64,000 nt of DNA from Corella eumyota (Eukaryota > Chordata > Ascidiacea > Phlebobranchia > Corellidae), in NCBI GenBank assembly GCA_963082875.1, contig OY720101.1, positions 14,097,671 to 14,161,670 of the forward strand. Reading direction: 5' to 3'. A program made the position numbers and the translations under genes. How positions within the stretch are numbered: position 1 is the first letter of the stretch; every line of letters begins with the position of its first letter. Positions 49,455 through 60,000 of the stretch are shown here, piece by piece. Below the pieces are notes generated by a model. The model searched no databases. It had not been told where the DNA came from and saw only the letters and a list, made by a program, of their open reading frames with translations.

Positions 49455-51642
49455 TTATGCAGGGAGGCTTAATTTCTTTCCTTTCAGAACTAAAAAAAAA
49501 TAAAAATAAAAAATATTTTACAAATTTAAAAATAAAAAATTTAAAAGGTTATTTAAAAACAGTTTCTAAACACCAACTGGTGTAATAACAATTAAATAAA
49601 CCATAAAATAATAAATAAACCTTCATAAAAAAGGTTAATAGCCAATAAACTTTATTGGAAAATCTTTAAAATATACCACTTTCTAAAACATTCATAATTT
49701 AAATTATTGCTATATAAGTCAAGTTGTATTATACATATGCCTTCAAGCTAAAATTTTTAATTGAATTTATATAAAAAAAGGCAAACCATTTAGAGGTAAA
49801 AGAATAATTAAATTTAGAATTTAAATCGTTATTTTATTGTAACACAAACTTTTGCCTTTAAGCCAATCTGTAAAAGAAGACTGGCAAAAACAAAAATACT
49901 TTCTAACAAAAAGTTAATAAACAAAGGGTGTAATACACCAAACTGACAAAGGCAACTTTAAACTGCTGGCTATTATAAATAACTTTGTATTTAAGCTGTA
50001 AATGTAGTTTTTTTAACAAAGAGGATAAATTAAAATACACAAAGACATTGAACTTACCTTTAGTGATATAAAGATAGAAGAAGTCACAATAAAGGATTGT
50101 TTGAACACATCCAGCTACGATGGCGATCAAGTCAAAAAATCCTTCATTATAATATCTCCAAATCCAGTTAATCAAGTACAAGGCTCTGTAAGATCCTGTA
50201 GAAAATAAAAATTACAGATATTTTTAATTATAATTAAACAAGATTGCTATTATATGCAAACAATACAACTAGTAATTAATACAATAAATGCACTGATACT
50301 TTGTAATTTAAGACAGTTATTGTTTTTTAACATAAACAGCTAAGTATAATAAGAAGATATCTAAAACTACGTTTTATTTCATTGTCAGCGTTTAAATAAT
50401 TAAATTAAATGTTTATTGTTATAAGTGTTAATTACTTAGAAAAAACAATAAAACTGATCTCAAACTAAAAGACCAATAGAAGATCCAAAAATTGCATTGT
50501 CTAGCTTTTAAATGCCTGAAAAATAACTCATCAAAATCTCGTACAAAATTAAATGTTTTGTTTTTCAAACTTACCCAGAGCGAATAAATAATGAGTTGTT
50601 ATAGTTTCAGCTTCTCCAGTTTTGCTAATCATAAAAAGTTGGGGCAAGATTGCAACACTTTCCAAATAGATACTAAATGTCCACAAAATCTATAAAAAAA
50701 ATTAATAAAAATGTTTCTTAAAACATGGCATAAACTTAACAATTTTGAATCCTTTGGGTCCAGTATTGAGTTATAGAAGTTCAAGATATTCCTGACACAT
50801 AATATTGTCTGTTAAATGTCCATATAAGTATCTAGTCTAGACTGGCCATTACCATAACTGATTTACTTAAAACTTGTGACATAACATTTAAATTATGCCA
50901 GATCAATATATCTTTTACCTAAAAAAAATTAAACAATATCTGGATAGTTTAAAACAATGGTCTACTGACCTCAAGTGGTGAGAATTCATGATTAACCAGA
51001 AAAGCTAGACCACCAACCGGGACGACCAAAAATTCAGCTCGGAATGTGTCATGGTTTCCATCGTAAGTTGCTTTGAATTTAAGATAGATCAAGTAGACAG
51101 TGGCGTACGAACAACCGATATAAATTATCTAAAAGTCAAGTTGTTTAAATTAGCAAAACAATTAATACTTTTTAATTTAAAAGCTCTCAACCAAATGAAA
51201 AAGGTATAAAAACTGTATATGCACTTATAAACCATGTACGTTTATTAAAACACAATTTAATAGTTTTTACCTTCATAACACTATTGTATGGTGAAATAAA
51301 GTTGGTCACCAAGTCCAAATATCTAGTCGTAAAAACCAACGCAAATAAAATTTGACTTTTGCCAGAAATACCTGCAAAATGATTACACAAAATTAATAAT
51401 ATTTAGATATTTAATCAGATAACAAAGCAACCTTTGGTGTTATAAAAAAATGAAATTATTGTCACTACTTAAAGTTTAAAAATACAGTCTTTGTAAAAAA
51501 ACTTAATTCTGACATTAGTTTTTTATTAATTTAATTTTGTTTATAACATACCTGCACAAGATCTTGTTTTCCATATTTTTAGCAGAAGTACAATAATAGC
51601 AGCAAGATGAGAAAGATCGCCACATAATCGGAAAACATTCAT
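49455..51642 (-). CDS. KDELR: ER lumen protein-retaining (KDEL) receptor, 6 exons
   Basis: Seven-helix Golgi receptor that binds the C-terminal KDEL signal of escaped ER proteins and returns them by COPI vesicles. Exons 51642-51552, 51371-51271, 51128-50970, 50689-50575, 50195-50058, 49489-49455 give exactly 212 residues, the family length. Landmarks: N-terminus [60 protein letters not shown], the helix-5/6 part [44 protein letters not shown], and the C-terminal [11 protein letters not shown] identical in style to vertebrate receptors, including the cytosolic Lys pair used for COPI binding. The tail is encoded on a separate 35-bp last exon after a 568-bp intron. Divergent from the PLAC8-like gene. 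Confidence 0.97.
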
Positions 51643-52614
51643 CGTTGAAAATTAAGTTAGCTTCGTTTTTAAAACAAAATCGTCTTTTTTAGACTAATTT
51701 CTTTGTTTAATTCAGAAAAACTGCAATTTTAAACAACTGCAAGTCGTTTTAAACTGTCTGAATGATCAATTAGTCTAGATATCAACCTGTGTTTAAACAA
51801 AAAAAAGAATTAAAAAGTGTCAAAAGTAAATAAAAAGTTGTTAGAAAAACTTTATATAAACAAAAAAGCGCTTTTAATAGAAAAGCGTTAAAACTCGCGG
51901 CAAATTAACGAAAAACAAAGCACTGTAATAACATATAACAACTTTTATTTCATAAAACATGTCCTAAAATCTTTTAAAATTGTTTAAATGTTAAAAAATT
52001 CCAATTATAAACGCGGCCTAGCTCAATAACATGACGTGGCACATGAAATAAAATAGCTAGTTTCTTGCTTTTTTCTTTTTTTGCTACGCCTTGTTGGCTT
52101 TGCAATGTTGCCCGACGTTGCCAAGAAAAAAAATGTTCAAAGTGCATTGGACACGTTAATATCATAAAGTTGTACAAAAACACGTTTTATTTGTTAATAA
52201 ATATTAGTTTATGTAAATAAAATTAATTAATAACAAACTAAAATGCCAGAATTTGGGTTTGAAAGATGAAAATTTGACCTATGATGTATGGTTTGTGTAT
52301 GGCGTAATAATGCTTCTTGTACAACGTAAACGAAATAGAACAAAACAAAATAGTTTGGTCCAAGTCAAAAACTTAGAAAAATTTAAAAGTGTAATTAAAA
52401 AGTTATAAAAATGCAGATAAATTTGTAGTTTTAACGGTAAGTAAACGCTATATGGAAAGAAGAGGTTTATATTTTATCCTAGATTAGTCTAGAGTTTTAA
52501 TAGTTCAAATATTTATGCAGGTTTTAAGCTTTGAGGATAGTTTAAACAGGCAAAAGATAAGACCAGTTAGCCTAGGTCAGTTTAGTCTAGTTTGGTTTTA
52601 ATTTGCCTACAAAA
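51643..52614. other. Divergent spacer between KDEL receptor and PLAC8-like gene
   Basis: About 1 kb between two divergent start codons; both 5' UTRs and promoters should lie here. Open frames on the minus strand near 51974-52183 and 52587-52880 have no gene-like support (the latter is the complement of the PLAC8-like first exon). Confidence 0.5.
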
Positions 52615-53239
52615 ATGGACATGTCAAAAACGAATAAGGGGGGAAACAAGATCCATTTGGCGGAAGTCAAATCGGAGACTGAGAAGCGCAAGGTGATCGA
52701 CAGTGAAGCACAACGTTTGCTTGTCATCCAGAGAGAGGGGACTTTTACTTTTCGACTGGTTGATATGCTCCATGATCGGGGCGTGTGTTTTAAATCACTG
52801 CTAATACCTTGCGTTGTACATGGGGAAAACGCCAGCGATCTGGGTATATTCTTAATGTAAAACCTTTTTAAAGCTACCAAACTATTTATTTATTGCCATT
52901 TTTAGGTATGGGAGCTTCTAAAGACCATTGCATTTATTGTCTTATTGCCCCATTTGTTATTGGATCATGGTTATCTGTTGGTAAAAGCAAAATTACCTAC
53001 CGAGCAGCAAATAGCATCCCAGGTCTACCCCAAGATGATAATTGTGTGGGATGTATGCTACCTTGTTGTCTAATTGCTCAGATAAGAAACGTAAGAAATA
53101 TTTTAGTAGGCTGAGCGCTTATGTAATTAATAACATCACATTTTCTTAGGAGCTAAATGAACAACACGCCGAAGAAGCTGAAATGAAAAAGATTGCAGAA
53201 GACATTTTGGTTAGAGGTCAAAGTGTAGTCAGAGAATAA
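52615..53239 (+). CDS. PLAC8-family cysteine-rich protein, 3 exons
   Basis: Exons 52615-52843, 52906-53090, 53150-53239 give 167 residues. The PLAC8 (cornifelin-like) region spans about 68-140: CVVHGENASDLG, then DHCIYCLIAPFVIG, a hydrophobic core, the family phrase RAANSIPGLPQDDNCVGC and the diagnostic MLPCCLIAQIRNELNEQ, comparable with CCPHCTLCQIKRDINR in vertebrate members. The family is membrane-associated or secreted without a signal peptide, and its biochemical role is unsettled. The N-terminal 65 residues (KSETEKRKVIDSEAQRLLVI) are charged and not part of the domain. The first ATG (52615) is used; a second Met follows at residue 3. The poly(A) signal overlaps the stop codon. Confidence 0.85.
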
Positions 53240-53240
53240 A
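53235..53240 (+). terminator. Poly(A) signal overlapping the PLAC8-like stop codon
   Basis: The last codons GAA TAA A contain AATAAA, so the signal overlaps the stop codon at 53237-53239. If used, the 3' UTR is only some 15-25 bases. Confidence 0.45.
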
Positions 53241-53429
53241 TTGTATTTATTTATGACCTTTATTCGTGCCCTTGTAAATTCTATATCTAGTAAATGGTTA
53301 ATTAACTACTTAACTTTGCAATTTTTTTATCAGAAGACTCGCCTGCTAACTACACTAGCTTAAAATAACTACTACGCTTATATGATTTCAACTGAAAAAT
53401 ACATTGATTATAAACCCCTTAATTAACCT

Positions 53430-53560
53430 GCCAATAGGTCTTTGGCTCTGTCATAAATTGAAGAGCCTTTCTCAAAATCCTTACAGCATGAAGCAGTGGG
53501 GATTAAACCACGAGCCCCATGTAGTAAAGTCAAGTGTTCTTACTACTACAGCATTTTTAG
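53430..53560 (-). mobile_element. SINE head fragment
   Basis: Plus strand CTTTCTCAAAATCCTTACAG, CAGTGGGGATTAAACCACGA, GTGTTCTTACTACTACAGCA: the tRNA-like head and part of the body only. Confidence 0.6.
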
Positions 53561-53584
53561 CTAACTTATGTCAAATTAAAACAG

Positions 53585-53680
53585 GGCGCAATAGTATGGA
53601 AGCAGTTGGTATTGAACCCTGGACCTCATTAGAAAAGACCAGATGTTCTTACCACTGGACCATTATGCCTTTAAGCCGAC
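53585..53680 (-). mobile_element. Second adjacent SINE-like head fragment
   Basis: Plus strand AGCAGTTGGTATTGAACCCT, GACCTCATTAGAAAAGACCA, TTCTTACCACTGGACCATTA. It resembles a tRNA-like head in the same orientation as its neighbour. Confidence 0.5.
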
Positions 53681-54034
53681 TTAAGTTATATTAAAACGGG
53701 GGACGGATTTGTTTTTAATGGTTTAATAGAAAATGCCGAGTTATACACCACAGATTTAACAACAATACGGGTACTAAATGTACATAAAAACTCCTGATCA
53801 GCTTTCAACTGCGTGAAAATAAGAAGGGCAGTAAATAGATTGGCGCACACCACTTTACAACAGAACATCATCGGTAAAAAAACACAAAGTTAAAATGGAA
53901 CCCGTGATACGTTGGCCGGTCGAAGTGAAACCATATGAGCTAAATAGAAGGGGGAATAATACTGACATAAAAATGCACTTGACTGCGCGTGCTTTACAGC
54001 AAAAAAACAGAGGAAAATAATCTCTTTTTAATCG

Positions 54035-57000
54035 TTATTTGACTGTTGATTCGCCAGCGCTTAAAGTTTTCATACTTCCTTGAGCTGGTGACGAAGGGGC
54101 CGAGATATTTACGACATCTAGCGGCGACGAGTCGGCACTCATATTATCAGTGTCCATGTTAGTGTCCTCGACAATGATAGCACATTCATTGTTAGGACGT
54201 AATGATTGTTTAAAAGTTGCCGCGTTTTGGGACAAATCAACTGGTTGGTAGTTGACCTGTGGTGATGCTTGTTGTGGTGGGCGATTTTGTTGTTGGCTGT
54301 TGTGGTTGTTGCTACTTCTAATATGTGACGAGTTCGTGGTAATAACTGTTACAAGAAATGGCATACAAATTAAGAGGGTTATTAGATTTTAACACAAGAG
54401 GTCACCCTTGCAGATTTAAAAGGTCAAGCGAATGTAAGTAAAGCACTATAACTACTTAGTTTTGCACAAAACTAGCTAACAGGTTGATAACTAAATATAA
54501 CCAGGTCAAAAATGTAAAAAAATGGCAAAGATAAGGTGATAAATTTACTCTTTGAATAAGCTTAAAGGGGCCACCACAAAAGTTGAAGGAACTTAGGTTA
54601 TTTGAGTTTTATCTTACCTGAGTTTTTGTTATTTACACTCAGTGAGGCAAGTGAAACTAAAGTTTCGTTTTCTCTTGAGATTCTCAACCAAGAGGCATGT
54701 GACATCATCGCAAAATTAAAATCTAAGTTCTTCCAATAACGCTCTATATTAAAACAAACAAAGTGTTTTATTCATGAAATTAAAAAACACTTTTAAATCA
54801 CAGAAAAAATCACTAAAATTTAATAAAAAATGGAGCACTCTACCTTGAATAGCAACTGCATTTTTAATTGCCTTAACTGCTTGTTGGGTTGGCACATCAT
54901 TAACAGATTTTTCAGGAAGAACAGAATACTCTGGGTCGCCCAATAATGTTCGAACACATGCTTCTGTACAGTTACACAAGGCTTCAAGTTCGAATCCACC
55001 CTCAAGCGCCATTACTATTTTTCCTCCAGCAAATTTCATAAGAAGTTTTGTTAAATATCCAAAGCCTAAAAAAACAATTTCAAATTTATGATTGATAAAC
55101 AGGCAATGTGGTGTAGTGGTCTGATTACTTGTCTTCACTACACGAGGTCTTGGGTTTGATCCTAACTGCTCTCATGCTGTGGAATTTTAAGTAAGGTGTT
55201 ATAAACAGTAGGAATTCCTGCTGAGCCAACACTTAATTAGCGGCATAATTATAGGGCAATTTATAAACAACATTTTCCCGAACTGCCAAAGTCAACTTGA
55301 AACTGGGTGAAGTAGTTAATGTTACTCTATGTTTAGGTGGTTAAGTCGTCCCTCCCTGATTGAGGATAAATAAATCTTTAAAAAATTCCAAAAATTTTTT
55401 TTCTAAAAAATTATGACTTACATTCTGGGGTTACCTCATACCCCCCCAAAGCACTAGAATGACCCTTTGCTGCAGAAAAACCAGAAGAAACGAGGATAAA
55501 GTCTGGGTTAAAATGGTGAATTATGGGTAAAACTAATGCACGGAACACAGCTAAGTAGTCAGCATCTCCAATCGGAGGTTGAAGGCCATCGCTGAACGCG
55601 ACATTTACATTTCTACCTGCCCCAGCACCCTCTCCTGTCTAGAAACCAAGAGTTTTTACATTTTAAAATTAAAATTTATGCAATTTTTACAAGCTTTTAT
55701 ATGTTACACCCCAAAAAAAAAATTTTGACCCCTACCTCATGTATTGCACCAGTCCCGGGAAAGAACCCCCCGTTGTCGAAGCGATGAATTGATATAACAA
55801 GTACGTTAGGGTCATCATAAAAAATAGTTTGCGTTCCGTTGCAGTGGTGGACGTCCCAATCCAATATTAAGATTTTACGGATTTTTTCTGGGCATTCTTT
55901 TTGTAATTTTCGGGCAGCTACAGCAACGGAATTGAAATAACAAAAAGCCCTGTTGGAAAAAATTGTTAAAACGAATTTGGTAGAAAAAAATTTTCAGAAC
56001 ACCTTTAAAATAAACAAAAATTTTTTTTAAATAAAACTGAACATTTTTATTTTAAAATTAAAGTACTAACATGGCAAGATCCCTTTGAGCGTGATGGCCT
56101 GGTGGTCGAACAAGAGCAAATCCATTTTTAAGTTTCCCTTCAGCGACATCGAGTGCCAGGTCCACTGTGCAACCGACTGCCATTCGAGCTAAAAATAAAT
56201 TTTAATTTATTTTCAATATAAAGGCTTTAAAAAATCTGATTTTTACAAGTTTTTACATACCTGCATTCATGGTATCTAATTCATTCCAAACAGTGTCGAT
56301 ATCAATACCATTATCAACTCCTACCCCTCCACATGGAAGTACTATAAACCTACTGCTAAGTTCTGTAAAAAATATGCAATAATATAAAGATAAAGTAGTA
56401 TTAACTAAGGCAATAAATATAAAGTTAATGTCTTTAACACATGAGATCCTGGGTAAGATACCCCTTGCTCCCAAGCTGTAGCGCCCTTGAGTAAGGCGCT
56501 ATAAATGGTATAAACTTCTGTTAAGCCAATACTTAATCAGCAGCTTAATTACCGGGCAATTATAATCTATAATATCACAAACAGCCTAAGTCAAATCGAA
56601 ACTGAGTAAAGGTAACAAATGTTACTCTATGTTTATGTTGTGAAGATGACCTTCCCACATTGAGGATAAATAAAAAATATTACCAAAAAAATAAGTAGTA
56701 CAACTTAGCAATGACCAAGATACAGAAAAAGTTATTTTTGGAAAAGTTTTGTTCTTACCAAATTCTTTTCTAGCCAGTGATGTTGTCCCATATCTAAAAG
56801 TATGATCTCTAGTATGAACAAGCTGTAATTCATCTGTTGTAGCTTTTCGTGCATCAATAAGTTCACATGGACACCGGGTGTCATCAGAGGACTCGCTGAC
56901 AAGATTGTTTTTAGTCAAGCGCGACCATATGGCACGTAAACGACCGGCATTTTCGACGTGGTCATCTCCACATGCACAACCATGTTTAAGCATAATTGGA

Positions 57001-60000
57001 CTGTATGATATACCAGTTGTAAATCTGTAGGACTGTAAAAAACATTCAATTTAAAAAGTGCCTACTGTAGTAGATTGTAAAAAAGTGCTTACTTTATAAA
57101 GAGATTTTTTTAACTAGTTGTTAGTTTAAAAAGTGCCTAATCTTTTAAAAATTTTTACTTTAAAAAACTGTTACTTTAAAAAACTGTTACTTTAAAAAAA
57201 GTGCCTACTCTATTAAAATTGTTACTTCGATATAGTGTCTACCCTTTAAAATGTGTTACCCGAAAAAGTGCCTACCCTTTTTTAAACAATTGCTATTTTT
57301 AAAAAAATGCCTACCCCTTTTTAAACAATTGTCACTTTAAAAAAAGTGTCTACCCTTTAGAAATATGTTACCCCAAAAAGTGCCTACCCTGTTTTAAACA
57401 TTTGCTACTTTAAAAAAAGTGTCTACCCCTTAAAAAGTTGTTACTTTAAAAAGTGCTTACCTTGTCAGATTGCATGTGTTTCAAGAAGGATCTAGCAGGT
57501 GAGGAATTTGTCCTCAATAGAGGGCGATGGAGAGGCAGTTTTGCAACACTAGGGGGGGATTTTGTGGGATTTTTAGGTGGGGGACTCTTCCTAGGTTCCT
57601 CCTAAAACAGGGTTGCCAAATATTTAAATAAACAGGGTTTCCAAAAAAATTTCTTAGATTTAAAAAAAATTTACAAAATTTTTAATTTAATTTTTTAATT
57701 TTTTTTTTTAATTAAAAAAATCTTAAATTAATTACCACAACCATGGGTGGAATATGATTAGGAAAATTCGATTTAGTTTTTGGCAAATCATCGTCGATAT
57801 TAATCGGTTTATCGTTCACGTGAATGTGATTTATTAAATTGGGGTTTATTCTTCGATGGGGTAACAGGTTAAATTGGGAGGGGTAACTTCGCTGAAAGTG
57901 TAATCTAGAAGAAAATCATCAAAATAATAAAAAAATTTAAAACCATTTTTAAACCCCCAAAAAGTTTAAATAAATATTTTTACCCCCCTAAAAAATCAAA
58001 AAAAATATTTTAAAACCCCTGAAAAATTTAAAAATTATTTTAACCCCCCCCAAAAAAATTAACAAAAAATCTTTTTACCCCCCAAAAAAATTAACAAAAT
58101 ATATTTTCACCCCCCAAAAAATAACTTTTTAAAAATATTTTAAACAAAATTTTAAAAACAAAATAATTTTCCCTTACTTTGACATATTTGCTGTGTAATC
58201 ATCATTTATGACATCACTATTCTCAAGATGAGTCGGCAAATTCGAATGTGCTGAGTTCATTCTTGACATTTCTTCTTGAAATCGTTTTTGTTGCTGTAGA
58301 ATTTCTTTTTGTTTGCGCTACACAAGAAACAATAACAGTTACAAAAAAGACATTTATATACAATAAAGCTTAGTGAACCATATATAATATGTATGTTTAA
58401 TTTATAGGCCTTTAAAATAAATAAAACTGCCATTTGTGGTGCTCGGTTAAATTATAGCAAGCAAATATTAGTTGAAAGTTGCGACCATATTCAACAATTA
58501 AAATGCCGATCAAAGGGCGGGCAATTACGCGTTTGATTACCACTTTCTTTATGCTATTGTGTATTTTAATGTGTTACAAATGGTGCTTCTGCCAGGTTAA
58601 AAACTAATTAACAGGGGGTTTATAAAAAAAAATATATCAAACAAAAAACAACATTTTTTTTACCTGTAAAATATGTTGTTGCAATTGTGCTTTGTGGGTT
58701 GTTGGGGCAGAATGGGTTCGACTTAAGACTTTGTGGCGGCGATTCAAGCGTATCGGGCCTGTACTTGAGGATAAACTGTTTGCTACAGCGAGGGAGTTTG
58801 CCCCTGAAAGCAAAAAATAAAAAAAATAATTGAAAAAAGCAACATTTTAAAAAATGCCCGAAAAATAACAAAATTGTGTAAAAAAGTGTAAAAATGAACC
58901 GTTAAGTATAATTTTGTTGTTTACATTTAGTTAAAGGTCAGTATTTTAATAGATTTTATTTTAAATGGTTTTGTTTAATTTAAGGGCGGCATTTAAACCT
59001 CAAAAATGATTTTTATTTAAAGACAATTTTTAACTAAACTAAAAATTTAAACTTCATAGGTCAAATAAAGCATTATTACATTTAACATTTTAGTCAGTAG
59101 TTATTAACTGTTTCTGGCCAATAAATTAACTTATTATTTATTTATTTAAAATACTAAACATTAAAAATAGTTTTTTAAATAAAATTTATTTTATTATATT
59201 TTAAAAACAAACAAAAATTCCACAATTTCATCAAAAATTTAAATCACAATTTTTTGACTAACTATGTACCGTTATCACACCAATACTTAAACTTAAGTAA
59301 GAGAGATTAATTAAGTTAAACAACTCACTTATAAATCATTTATAAAACTGCAACTTGACCTATTTTTGTATTGATTTTTCTGTTGATATAAGAAAGCTGA
59401 CCTTACAGTTTATTCTTGTTAGTTATTATTAACCTAACTCAGTCTTAAGTTGCCTTTGTCAATTTTGGATATTGACGACCTAATGATATTATCTTATGAC
59501 AGAACTAAGTATCAAAAGCACCTAACACAAAGTTACATTGATAAGAAAGCAGCGAGATTTGATCCCAGGACCTCATGTAGTGTTTAAACCACTCCAATTT
59601 GCAGTATGTTAGAAGAACAACAAATATTTGAATCATAAAATTTTGTAAAAAGTTGAAAAATTTACCGATTAACGAAGATGGTTGTCTTAACAGTAATTGT
59701 TGGGGAACTCCTGATAAATCACCGGCCATTTCTTTTTCATGATAACGACCTAAAAAATGTTTGTCAATTAAATTTTTATATGATCAAATGATAAATTTCA
59801 ATCAACAGGTTTATTAACAAACAATTAATTTTATCCTTGATGTGGAAAGGTTGACTTTACAACTTAAACATAAGGTAACATTTGTTACCCAAAACACATT
59901 TTTTTTTTAAATAATAATAATTACAATTGCCTGATAATTAACCTGTCAATTTATAAACCCTACAAAACCACCCATAGGGCTGGGTAATTGCCAGCAGCGT

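Larger units (their letters stand above)
53240..54034. other. Convergent spacer between PLAC8-like gene and HDAC
   Basis: Contains two SINE head remnants (53430-53560 and 53585-53680) and the HDAC 3' UTR. A plus-strand frame across 53404-53694 merely follows these remnants. Confidence 0.5.

Noticed and set aside
52587-52880. Minus-strand frame of 97 codons
   Set aside because: Exact complement of the first exon of the PLAC8-like gene, which has intact splice sites and a recognisable domain.
53404-53694. Plus-strand frame of 96 codons
   Set aside because: It runs through two SINE head remnants; the translation reflects the repeat.
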